DNA from: Chloroflexota bacterium
GTDB taxonomy: Bacteria; Chloroflexota; Limnocylindria; QHBO01
Length of the DNA: 5,513 bases
Direction: 5' to 3'
NCBI GenBank assembly: GCA_023250255.1
Contig: JAHFBB010000078.1
Location: 1-5,513, forward strand
Part shown: piece by piece, positions 1 through 5,513 of the stretch
How positions within the stretch are numbered: the stretch's first letter is position 1
How the letters are laid out: each line of letters starts with the position of its first letter
The notes under the pieces: model-generated
The model's database searches: none
Told to the model about the DNA's origin: nothing
What the model saw: only the letters and a program-made list of their open reading frames with translations
Translations under genes and position numbers: made by a program

Positions 1-405
1 GGCCTCGATCTCACCGGTTGCCAGACTGAGGCGGATCATCCGCGAGCCCTCGCAGTCAGCCGACCACAGCGAGTCGAAGCCGACGGCCAGGCCATTGCAC
101 GGCCCGAACCCCCGGGCGAAATTGGTGAAGCTGTTCGACCCTGGGTCAAGCCGCTGGAGCCTCTGGCTGGGCTCGTTGCCGATCCAGACCGCGTCGTCGG
201 CCACGGCCGACCAGTCCGGCGCGCCGGACACCAGGAACTCCGCGAAGCCGGGGATATCGCGTAACTCTGCGACGTGGCGCCGGACGGTCGCCAGGGGATC
301 GGAGGTGCCGCCCGGTGACGGCGACGGCGATGGGGTGTTCTGGCAGGCCGCGAGCAGGAGCGCGACCGCAGGCACCGCGACGAACCAGTGTATGGATCGG
401 ATCAC
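1..405 (-). CDS. Putative lipoprotein with beta-propeller-like repeats, C-terminus cut by window edge
   Basis: The reading frame is open from a GTG at 405 to the window edge and gives 135 residues; the 3' end is missing. Residues 1-21 form a lipoprotein signal: short basic start, hydrophobic core (FVAVPAVALLLAA) and lipobox LAAC with the lipidated Cys at 21. A Pro/Ser linker (PSPSPSPGG, residues 25-33) follows, as is usual for surface lipoproteins. From about residue 65 the pattern VWIGN...RLDPGSN and SLWSADC...IRLSLATGEIEA looks like consecutive blades of a YncE/Vgb/SMP-30-type beta-propeller. Cys103 and Cys118 could form a disulfide. The GTG start is chosen because it sits exactly before the signal peptide; no convincing Shine-Dalgarno precedes it. 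It lies 61 bases downstream of the 90-residue gene on the same strand. Substrate and role are unknown. The signal peptide is well supported, the fold moderately. Confidence 0.75.
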   Translation of the reverse strand, partial: MIRSIHWFVAVPAVALLLAACQNTPSPSPSPGGTSDPLATVRRHVAELRDIPGFAEFLVSGAPDWSAVADDAVWIGNEPSQRLQRLDPGSNSFTNFARGFGPCNGLAVGFDSLWSADCEGSRMIRLSLATGEIEA

Positions 406-424
406 GGTGGGACCGTACCAGAGA

Positions 425-439
425 GCCGCCGCTGGCGGC
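425..439 (-). terminator. Small GC hairpin between the two leftward genes, possible weak terminator
   Basis: A perfect 6-bp inverted repeat GCCGCC/GGCGGC with a 3-base loop lies 27 bases past the stop of the 90-residue gene. On the minus strand it is followed by TCTCT rather than a true T-run. It could end or attenuate transcription between the two leftward genes. Such short GC palindromes are common by chance in this base composition, so support is weak. Confidence 0.25.
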
Positions 440-466
440 CCGGCGGACCGACGTGGTGGGAGCTGC

Positions 467-739
467 CTACTCGCTGCCGGTAACGATCTGGCGACGGGTG
501 GAGACCTGGACCTGGGCGTCGCGGCCTTCGTGGGCAGGATGTTCGACCAGGGCGATCAGCCGGCTGGCCATGAAACGGCCGGTCCGGACGGGAGTGCCGC
601 CCCGGGTAACCTCGCTCACCTCGATCACGCCCCGTGAGGTCGTCACCTCCAGCCGCCGCCCGGCCCGGGTGGCCTCGATGACGAAAGTCTGGGTGCCCTG
701 ACCGGTATCGACCACCGCCTCGACCTGATCGCCCTTCAT
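467..739 (-). CDS. Small hypothetical protein, 90 residues
   Basis: I do not recognise a family. The 90-residue product begins MKGDQVEAVV and ends with TRRQIVTGSE. It has no signal peptide, no membrane segment and no cysteine, so it is probably cytoplasmic. Alternating hydrophobic stretches (VEAVVDTG, QTFVIEAT, RRLEVTTS, GVIEVSEVT, RFMASRLIALVEH) suggest a small mostly-beta protein. The frame stays open further upstream on this strand, but that part is Arg/Pro/Gly-rich, has no good start and would fill the whole intergenic region, so the ATG at 739 is preferred. No clear Shine-Dalgarno precedes it. A three-codon ORF (ATG TCG CCA TGA) ends across this start codon. The gene is divergent from the DUF4331 gene and upstream of the lipoprotein gene. 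Coding is judged likely from sensible composition and lack of a competing gene. Confidence 0.55.
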   Translation of the reverse strand: MKGDQVEAVVDTGQGTQTFVIEATRAGRRLEVTTSRGVIEVSEVTRGGTPVRTGRFMASRLIALVEHPAHEGRDAQVQVSTRRQIVTGSE

Positions 740-766
740 GGCGACATGGTACGGCCCAGCGCCACG

Positions 767-792
767 GTGATGCAGCCCGCGGAGTGATGCAG
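767..792. repeat. 9-bp direct repeat GTGATGCAG x2, possible operator
   Basis: GTGATGCAG occurs at 767-775 and again at 784-792, a start-to-start distance of 17 bases, just upstream of the leftward 90-residue gene. Direct repeats at such spacing can be binding sites for a dimeric regulator. The copies are exact, but the repeat is short and no regulator is visible in the window, so a chance origin is possible. Confidence 0.3.
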
Positions 793-908
793 GAGTCAGG
801 GAGCGGCGTATCTCCACCGCACCCGGGCACGCACAGCGGCCCGGGACGAGATCGGAGCTGCTGACGGACGCGCCCCCGCAGTGCGCTCCCGCCCACGGGC
901 GCGGGAAC

Positions 909-914
909 GAGGAG
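909..914 (+). promoter_or_regulatory. Shine-Dalgarno for the DUF4331 gene
   Basis: GAGGAG lies 7 bases before the ATG at 922. It is the only strong Shine-Dalgarno in the operon and supports this start. The two downstream genes lack one, so ribosome loading may be set mainly at this first gene. Confidence 0.7.
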
Positions 915-921
915 ACATCCC

Positions 922-2073
922 ATGGTTTCGACTTCCACGCTCCGCCGTGGCCTGGGGATCGGGGTATCCCTGCTGGTGACGGCACTCATCCTGACGCTGG
1001 GGGTCGCTCCGTTGCTGACCTCCGGTGCCGACCACCTTGACGCGCCCAGCCTGGGCCACATCTCGAACACGGGCGACGTGCTCGACGTCGGCAAGGTCCG
1101 CGGGCCGTTGGATATCAACGACCTGTATGCCTTCCCGGCGGCGGCCAGCGGGCGCACGGTCCTGGCCATGACCGTGAACCCCGCGGTGAACCTCATCGGT
1201 CCGGCGATCTTCGAACCCGGTGCCGAGTACGCCTTCAATATCGACACGACCTGCGGCATCGGTGACTGCAATGCCTCGGCCAACCTCCGCTACACGGTGA
1301 CCTTTGGCCAGCCTGATGGCCGTGGCGTCCAGAACTACGTGGTCAAGGCCAACGGCAAGGCCGTTGCGTCTGGGTTCACCAACCAGGCCAAGGGCAACAC
1401 CCAGTCCCGTGATGGCGTGTGGTCGTTTGCCGGGCTTCGGTCGGATCCGTTCTTCTTCGATCTGCTCGGCTTCCTGGGCTCGGTCAAGAGCCAGGGAACC
1501 CGGGCGTTGCTCGATGGGGATCAGTCCGACTTCTTCGCCACCCTGAACACCATGGCCATCGTCCTCGAGGTGCCGAATGCGGCCATCGGCGGGGGCGGCG
1601 CCCAGATCGGCGTGTGGGCCACCACCCGCTCGGGTGGGATCCAGCGCGACCAGATGGGTCGACCGGCGATCAACACCGTATTCAACGGCACGGTCGCCCA
1701 GAAGGAGCTGTTCAACGTCACCGCCCCGTCCGCCCAGGCGACGGCATCGGGCGGTGTCTTCCGGACGAATATCAAGTCCGTCCTTCAGTACTTCTCCAGC
1801 CTCGACACCGAGGGCGCCTACAGCGATGCCGAGGCCTTTGGGCTGGCCGATGCGCTGCTGCCCGACGTCCTGACCTACGAGGTCGGGAGCAGCGTTGATC
1901 TGCTGAACGGGCGCAGCTTGACTCGTGACGTTATCGACGACGAGCTGAACATCGTCACCGGCGGCTACCCGTTCTCGGGTCGCAATGCCACCGGAGCGAT
2001 TCCCGGCGACGGCGTCGGCTCTGGGGCGCACGTCAACCTGACGTCCTTCCCCTACCTCGGCCTGCCGCACTAG
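922..2073 (+). CDS. Secreted DUF4331 domain protein
   Basis: The 383-residue product is a full-length, compact member of the DUF4331 family, whose molecular function is not established to my knowledge. Residues 8-33 are a basic-then-hydrophobic export signal, with a plausible cleavage after SGA (residue 36), leaving a mature start at DHLDAP. Family-like segments in order are DHLDAP (37-42), DINDLYAF (64-71), GLRSDPFFFD (171-180), VLEVP (214-218), VWATT (231-235), DQMGRPAINTVF (243-254), NGRSLTRDVIDDEL (329-342) and the C-terminal FPYLGLPH (376-383). A CGIGDC pair (Cys111, Cys116) could form a disulfide outside the cell. The ATG is supported by GAGGAG 7 bases upstream and by the signal peptide directly after it. 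It is the first gene of an operon with a TPR protein and a metal transporter, so a role at the cell envelope tied to that transporter is inferred. No catalytic motif is recognised. Confidence 0.92.
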   Translation: MVSTSTLRRGLGIGVSLLVTALILTLGVAPLLTSGADHLDAPSLGHISNTGDVLDVGKVRGPLDINDLYAFPAAASGRTVLAMTVNPAVNLIGPAIFEPGAEYAFNIDTTCGIGDCNASANLRYTVTFGQPDGRGVQNYVVKANGKAVASGFTNQAKGNTQSRDGVWSFAGLRSDPFFFDLLGFLGSVKSQGTRALLDGDQSDFFATLNTMAIVLEVPNAAIGGGGAQIGVWATTRSGGIQRDQMGRPAINTVFNGTVAQKELFNVTAPSAQATASGGVFRTNIKSVLQYFSSLDTEGAYSDAEAFGLADALLPDVLTYEVGSSVDLLNGRSLTRDVIDDELNIVTGGYPFSGRNATGAIPGDGVGSGAHVNLTSFPYLGLPH

Positions 2074-2083
2074 GAAGACCGAT

Positions 2084-2113
2084 GGCTGGCGCGACCTCCG
2101 GGTCGCGCCAGCC
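2084..2113 (+). terminator. Perfect 13-bp hairpin with TCCG loop between the DUF4331 and TPR genes
   Basis: GGCTGGCGCGACC (2084-2096) pairs perfectly with GGTCGCGCCAGCC (2101-2113) around a 4-base TCCG loop. It starts 10 bases after the DUF4331 stop and ends 11 bases before the TPR start, filling most of the 51-base gap. No T-run follows on the plus strand (GAACTCCCCCC comes next), so a classical intrinsic terminator is not complete. It may act as a partial terminator, as a 3' stabiliser of the DUF4331 message giving more DUF4331 than downstream protein, or as a structure affecting TPR translation. The inverted repeat is certain; the role is inferred. Confidence 0.6.
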
Positions 2114-2124
2114 GAACTCCCCCC

Positions 2125-3510
2125 ATGACCACCCGCACCTTCTCTCAGAGCCGGCCCCGCTGGGCCGTGGTTGCCGCTGTGGCCGCCGCGCTGGCGATGG
2201 GCAGCTTCGCCGTTTCCGGCCTGGTTCGGCCCCCGCAGCCCGTACCTCCGGCGGCCGACATCCCCGCCCTCAACCTGCCGGACGGTCCGGCGGCCGCGGC
2301 GGCCGGCACCCGGCCGATTGAGGCGATCGATCGGGCCATTGGTGTCTGGACCGGCAATCTCGAACGCGACTCGGCGGACTTCATTGCCGCCACCAACCTC
2401 ACACAGTTGTATCTCGCTCGGGGCCGGCTGACCGGCGCCGGCGACGACTACCAGCGTGCCCTCTCGGCCGCCGATGCGGCGCAGGCCATCCTTCCCACAA
2501 GCGTCGGGGTTCGGGCGCTCCACGCCCAGGTCCAGCTGTCGCTCCATGACTTCGCTGGTGCTGCCAGCGTCGCCGGCGACCTGCTCGCTGAGCAGCCTGA
2601 CCTGCCGCAGGCCCTCGCCATCCTGGGCGACGCCTCGCTTGAACTCGGCGAGTACCCGGTGGCGTCCGATGCCTATGCGCGTCTCCAGGCTCGGGCAGCC
2701 TCCCCGGCCGTCACCGCGCGTCTCGCCCGCCTGACCGCGGTGACCGGGACCATTGCCGACGCCCGAGCGCTCGCCGAGAACGCCGCCGCAGCCGCGGATG
2801 CGGATCCGGACCTGCTCCCCGTCGATCGCGCCTGGTACCAGGTCCTTCTTGGCGCACTGGCCTTCCAGGCCGGAGACGTGTCGGCGGCGCGGGACGCCTA
2901 CCAGGCCGCGCTCACTGCCTGGCCACAGGGACCCGCCGCACTGGCCGGCCTGGGTCGGGCCCAGGCCGCGCTCGGCGACCGTGCCGCAGCCATCGGTTCC
3001 TACGAGGCCGCGGTTCGACTGTTGCCCCAGCCGGACTGGCTGGCGGCGCTGGGTGACCTCGACAACCTGACCGGGCGCCCGGGGGACGCCGAGGCCGCCT
3101 TTGCCCAGGTGCGGGCGATTGCCGCCCTCGATGCCGCGGGTGCACGCCTGTACAGCCGGGGCGCGATCGCCTTCCTGGCAAACCACGGCGAAACCCCCGC
3201 GGCGGCGGTCGCGCAGGCTGCCGCTGAACTCGAGCGGCGCCATGACATCTACGCCTGGGATGGCTACGCCTGGGCGCTGTACGCGGCTGGTCGCTACGAC
3301 GAGGCGGCCGAGGCGGCGAGCCAGGCTCGCGCTCTCGGCACCCAGGACGCTCTGCTCGACTACCACGCCGGAATGATCGCCGCCGCCCGTGGCCGGACTG
3401 CCGAGGCGCGGATCCTGCTCACCGCAGCCCTCGACCGAAACCCATTCTTTGATCCACTCCAGGCCACCCGCGCTCAGGGGATGCTCCGCCAGCTTGGGTC
3501 GTCCCAATGA
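2125..3510 (+). CDS. Membrane-anchored TPR protein
   Basis: The 461-residue product has a basic start, a single hydrophobic segment at about 13-33, then a Pro/Ala-rich linker (34-62) and a long helical repeat region. This fits an N-terminally anchored protein with its TPR domain outside the membrane. TPR-like units are visible at about 88-121, 128-160, 161-194, 234-267 (WYQVLLGALAFQAGDVSAARDAYQAAL), 269-302, 303-335, 374-404 (YAWALYAAGRYDEAAEAASQA) and 408-441, with the usual Gly/Ala and Tyr/Ala helix-packing positions. TPR arrays bind other proteins, so a scaffold role for its operon partners is likely. No enzymatic motif is seen. The ATG is chosen because the anchor follows directly; only GAACTCCCCCC precedes it, so there is no Shine-Dalgarno. 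The stop overlaps the transporter start by ATGA, implying coupled translation. TPR assignment is strong; the partner is unknown. Confidence 0.9.
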   Translation: MTTRTFSQSRPRWAVVAAVAAALAMGSFAVSGLVRPPQPVPPAADIPALNLPDGPAAAAAGTRPIEAIDRAIGVWTGNLERDSADFIAATNLTQLYLARGRLTGAGDDYQRALSAADAAQAILPTSVGVRALHAQVQLSLHDFAGAASVAGDLLAEQPDLPQALAILGDASLELGEYPVASDAYARLQARAASPAVTARLARLTAVTGTIADARALAENAAAAADADPDLLPVDRAWYQVLLGALAFQAGDVSAARDAYQAALTAWPQGPAALAGLGRAQAALGDRAAAIGSYEAAVRLLPQPDWLAALGDLDNLTGRPGDAEAAFAQVRAIAALDAAGARLYSRGAIAFLANHGETPAAAVAQAAAELERRHDIYAWDGYAWALYAAGRYDEAAEAASQARALGTQDALLDYHAGMIAAARGRTAEARILLTAALDRNPFFDPLQATRAQGMLRQLGSSQ

Positions 3511-4994
3511 ATCCTCGTCTCGCTCGCCGTGTTGGCGCGACGGTATTCGCGGTGATCGCCACCATCGGGTTGCCTGCGATTGCTCTTGCCCATCCGCTCG
3601 GCAACTTCTCGATCAACCACTATGCCGCCATCGTGGTGTCGGCCGAGGCGGTCAGCCTGGACGTCGTGGTCGATACCGCCGAGATCCCGACCCTCGACCT
3701 CCTGCGCTCCCTCGACACGAATGGCGACGGCACGCTCGACAGCGGCGAAGCGGCCGCTGCCCGGGCGGGCCAGTGCGCAGGCCTCGCGGCAGGCCTGAGC
3801 CTGACCGTCGACGGCTCCCGCCTCCCAATGCATCTCACCGCTGCCGGCCTGTTCCAGCGTCCCGGGGCTGCCGAACTGACCACCCTGCGGCTGGTCTGCG
3901 AGTTCGACGCGGCGCGACCGGCGGCAGCAGGCCCCGCCACGATTGCCTTCGCCGATACCGTCGACGCCGATCGGGTGGGCTGGCGGGAGATCGTCGTCCG
4001 CGGCAACGGCGTGACAGTGAGCCCCGCCGGGCTCGACCACGACACCTCGCACCGCCTGACGGCATACCCGGCCGACCTGCTCAGTCGGCCGCTGGCCCAG
4101 ACCAGCATCAATCTGAGCGTGACCCCCGGCGGCCCGATGGCACCGCCGGCGCCGGTCCCCGACGCCTCGCCGTTGAATGCAGCCGCCCCGCCAACACCGG
4201 ACACCCCGCGCGACGCGCAGTCGAGCATCGGCGCCGGAGGTGGCCTGGCGGGCTTGATCGCTTTTGGGGACATGTCGCCGATGGCGGTGATCTTCGGGAT
4301 ACTGCTGGCCGGCCTGGTCGGCGCCGGTCACGCCCTGAGTCCGGGGCACGGCAAGACGGTCATGGCCGCGTACCTGGTCGGGACCGGAGGTCGCCCGGCG
4401 CACGCGGTCCTGTTCGGGCTGGCGGTGACCGTCTCGCACACCATCGGCGTGCTCGGACTGGCCGTGGTCGTGTGGCTGGCAGCCGACATCCTGCCCCCCG
4501 AACGGCTCTATCCCATCCTGACCGTGGTGTCGGGAGCGACGGTCATGGTGCTCGGCGCGGCGCTGCTCATGGACCTGGGCCGGCGACGGGCGGGCCACGG
4601 CCAGGTGCACCTGCACGACCATGAACACCCCCACACCCACGCCCATACGCACACGCATGACGGCGTTCCCGGTCACCGCCGGCTCATCGTGCTTGGCGTT
4701 GCCGGGGGCCTGGTGCCATCGACAGCCGCACTCGTCTTATTGCTGGGTGCTGTGGCTGCCGGTCAGCCGGCCTATGGCATCGCGCTGGCCCTGGCCTTCG
4801 GAGTGGGCATGGCCGTGGTCCTGGGCGGAATCGGTCTGGCGCTGGTCCAGGGGCGGCGCTGGATCGGTTCCCGGGCCTCGGTCCGCGGCTGGGCGGACAG
4901 CCGGCTGGCCGCCATCGGTCCGTGGGTATTCGCCTCGACGGTCTTGCTGGGCGGGATCTTCCTGACCAGCCAGGCCCTGGTCGTCAGCCTCTGA
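3507..4994 (+). CDS. NicO/RcnA-like nickel/cobalt transporter with extracytoplasmic N-terminal domain
   Basis: The 495-residue product moves a transition metal across the cytoplasmic membrane; nickel or cobalt is inferred from the NicO family. Residues 1-28 are a Sec signal, with probable cleavage after ALA leaving mature HPLGNFSINHYA (His29, His38). Residues 29 to about 205 form a soluble outer domain carrying a canonical 12-residue EF-hand loop, DTNGDGTLDSGE (70-81; ligands D70, N72, D74, T76, D78, E81). A Pro/Ala linker (206-235) leads to about six membrane segments (roughly 247-275, 297-326, 335-356, 392-417, 421-447, 468-491). NicO motifs are HALSPGHGK (275-283), SHTIG (310-314) and GGLVPSTAALVLLLG (400-414). 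Residues 364-384 hold ten histidines in a loop predicted cytoplasmic from the RRR at 359-361. The start overlaps the TPR stop by ATGA. Direction (uptake or efflux) cannot be read from sequence; the His loop resembles RcnA-type exporters. Confidence 0.9.
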   Translation: MNPRLARRVGATVFAVIATIGLPAIALAHPLGNFSINHYAAIVVSAEAVSLDVVVDTAEIPTLDLLRSLDTNGDGTLDSGEAAAARAGQCAGLAAGLSLTVDGSRLPMHLTAAGLFQRPGAAELTTLRLVCEFDAARPAAAGPATIAFADTVDADRVGWREIVVRGNGVTVSPAGLDHDTSHRLTAYPADLLSRPLAQTSINLSVTPGGPMAPPAPVPDASPLNAAAPPTPDTPRDAQSSIGAGGGLAGLIAFGDMSPMAVIFGILLAGLVGAGHALSPGHGKTVMAAYLVGTGGRPAHAVLFGLAVTVSHTIGVLGLAVVVWLAADILPPERLYPILTVVSGATVMVLGAALLMDLGRRRAGHGQVHLHDHEHPHTHAHTHTHDGVPGHRRLIVLGVAGGLVPSTAALVLLLGAVAAGQPAYGIALALAFGVGMAVVLGGIGLALVQGRRWIGSRASVRGWADSRLAAIGPWVFASTVLLGGIFLTSQALVVSL

Positions 4995-4997
4995 GAT

Positions 4998-5513
4998 TCA
5001 GCTCCCGAGTGGAGCGACCAGCACCGGTTCGCTGGTCGGAGCTGCGACCCGCGATTGCTCGACCGTCAGGGCGAACGTGGTGAAGCCAGTCACCGGCTGC
5101 TCGAGCAGCACCACCGTCGGGTGATCGGCCGAGGCGACGGTGAAGGTGCCCACCGCGACCGGCGCTCCGTCTGCGCCGATGAGCCACATCTCGTACAGCT
5201 CGTCGGCCGTCGTGGGCGCGAGGGCGGCCACCAGGATCGGCTCGGAGGTCGTGATCACGTAGCCGCTTCCAGCTGTTCCCGAGGCGAGGTACGCCGGGGC
5301 ACCTTCAGCGAGAGCCGCAGTCACCTGTTGCAACTGGGCATCGCGATTGGCCAGCTGAGCCTGGAGGCTGACGTTCCAGGCGGCGACCACGAGCACCGCC
5401 GTACCGGCGACGGCCACGACCGCCCGAGGCAGCCACGAGCGGCGAACAGGTGACGGAACGGGACTCGGTCGGTCCGATTCGGCAACCGTCTGCAGGATTC
5501 GCGAGCGCAGGGC
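4998..5513 (-). CDS. RskA-type anti-sigma factor, C-terminal part, N-terminus beyond window edge
   Basis: The frame is open from the window edge to a TGA at 5000-4998 and gives the last 171 residues; an internal GTG at 5417 is not the true start, because the frame continues upstream with LRSRILQTVAESDRP, typical of the stretch before the membrane segment in these proteins. In the visible part, residues about 30-51 are a single membrane helix (AVVAVAGTAVLVVAAWNVSL), followed by a short coiled-coil-like stretch (49-70). The extracytoplasmic RskA domain follows, with DELYEMWLIGADGAPVAVGTF-type sequence (104-124) and FALTVEQ...EPVLVAPLG (147-170). The family holds an ECF sigma factor inactive until an envelope signal triggers proteolysis. 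The sigma-binding N-terminal domain, and presumably the sigma gene, lie off the right edge. It converges on the metal transporter gene. Confidence 0.88.
   Translation of the reverse strand, partial: ALRSRILQTVAESDRPSPVPSPVRRSWLPRAVVAVAGTAVLVVAAWNVSLQAQLANRDAQLQQVTAALAEGAPAYLASGTAGSGYVITTSEPILVAALAPTTADELYEMWLIGADGAPVAVGTFTVASADHPTVVLLEQPVTGFTTFALTVEQSRVAAPTSEPVLVAPLGS
4999..5044. terminator. Nested inverted repeat at the convergent gene ends, possible shared terminator
   Basis: An inner stem GACCAGC (5016-5022) / GCTGGTC (5031-5037) with an 8-base loop sits inside an outer pairing CAGCTCC (4999-5005) / GGAGCTG (5038-5044). It begins 4 bases past the transporter stop and lies inside the last codons of the convergent anti-sigma gene. 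Because the two stops are only 3 bases apart, any terminator for the operon must lie within the opposing gene, and this is the best candidate. No T-run follows on either strand. Confidence 0.35.

Larger units (their letters stand above)
740..921. promoter_or_regulatory. Divergent intergenic region, presumed to hold promoters for both directions
   Basis: These 182 bases separate a leftward and a rightward gene, so promoters for both are expected here by position. I see no convincing -35/-10 pair on either strand. Visible structure comprises a 9-bp direct repeat near the left gene, two copies of CCCGGG (822-827 and 840-845), a short inverted repeat CCCGC/GCGGG (888-892 and 901-905), and the ribosome binding site of the DUF4331 gene at the right end. 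No small gene is evident. Confidence 0.5.

Noticed and set aside
888..905. Inverted repeat CCCGC/GCGGG just upstream of the DUF4331 Shine-Dalgarno, considered as a translational switch
   Set aside because: The stem is only 5 bp of G/C, expected often by chance in this composition, and it does not mask the GAGGAG.
740..985. Upstream extension of the 90-residue gene to an ATG at 985
   Set aside because: The extra part would overlap the DUF4331 start and fill the intergenic region with unpatterned sequence; the internal ATG at 739 begins the plausible protein.
402..1283. 293-codon minus-strand open frame overlapping the 90-residue gene and the DUF4331 start
   Set aside because: The product is Arg/Pro/Gly-rich without motifs and overlaps better genes on both sides; it is a shadow frame.
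796..3507. 903-codon open frame on the minus strand antisense to the DUF4331 and TPR genes
   Set aside because: The translation is low-complexity Gly/Arg/Val-rich with no recognisable domain, and it lies opposite two well-supported genes. Strong third-position G/C bias removes stop codons in this antisense frame.
3389..4624. 411-codon plus-strand open frame in another frame over the transporter
   Set aside because: It is Arg/Pro-rich shadow sequence; the overlapping frame has clear NicO motifs, a signal peptide and an EF-hand.
4614..4660. Repeated CAC/CAT-rich stretch considered as a tandem DNA repeat
   Set aside because: It is explained by the codons of the histidine-rich loop; there is no fixed repeat unit.
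3474..4676. 400-codon minus-strand open frame opposite the transporter
   Set aside because: It has no domain pattern, and its His/Gln/Gly-rich composition follows from the complement of the real gene.
1..5513. CRISPR array, tRNA or rRNA gene, insertion sequence or attachment site
   Set aside because: None was seen on reading both strands: no regularly spaced repeats, no transposase-like product and no RNA gene signature.

Overview
The window is GC-rich DNA (about two-thirds G+C by eye) with tightly packed genes. Codons favour G or C at the third position, Shine-Dalgarno signals are often absent, and one gene starts with GTG. The protein families seen (DUF4331, an RskA-type anti-sigma factor, a NicO-type metal transporter with a long extracytoplasmic N-terminal domain) fit a Chloroflexota bacterium best. 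A high-GC actinobacterium is the main alternative. This placement is inferred from family content, with no marker gene to support it.

Layout. Positions 1-739 hold two minus-strand genes. One is the 5' part of a lipoprotein gene whose mature region looks like the start of a beta-propeller; it starts with GTG at 405 and runs off the left edge. Upstream of it is a 90-residue hypothetical protein (467-739). Positions 740-921 form a 182-base divergent intergenic region containing a 9-bp direct repeat and a clear Shine-Dalgarno for the rightward genes. Positions 922-4994 carry a three-gene plus-strand operon: a secreted DUF4331 protein, a membrane-anchored TPR protein, and a NicO/RcnA-like nickel/cobalt transporter. 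The TPR and transporter genes overlap by an ATGA. The DUF4331 and TPR genes are separated by 51 bases that are mostly a perfect 13-bp hairpin. Positions 4998-5513 hold, on the minus strand, the C-terminal 171 residues of an RskA-type anti-sigma factor. It converges on the transporter with only 3 bases between the stop codons, and its N-terminus lies beyond the right edge.

How the genes may work together. All three operon products carry an N-terminal signal or anchor, so the DUF4331 and TPR proteins should act outside the cytoplasmic membrane next to a transporter. The transporter has a probable N-terminal histidine after signal cleavage, a canonical EF-hand loop in its outer domain, the H-x4-PGHGK NicO motif, and a ten-histidine cytoplasmic loop. 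The simplest reading is an envelope metal-handling module of unknown exact substrate, with DUF4331 and TPR proteins as extracytoplasmic partners. The neighbouring anti-sigma factor implies an ECF sigma factor just outside the window, which may or may not control the operon. This reading is inferred from gene order, domain content and targeting signals; no family in the set proves it.
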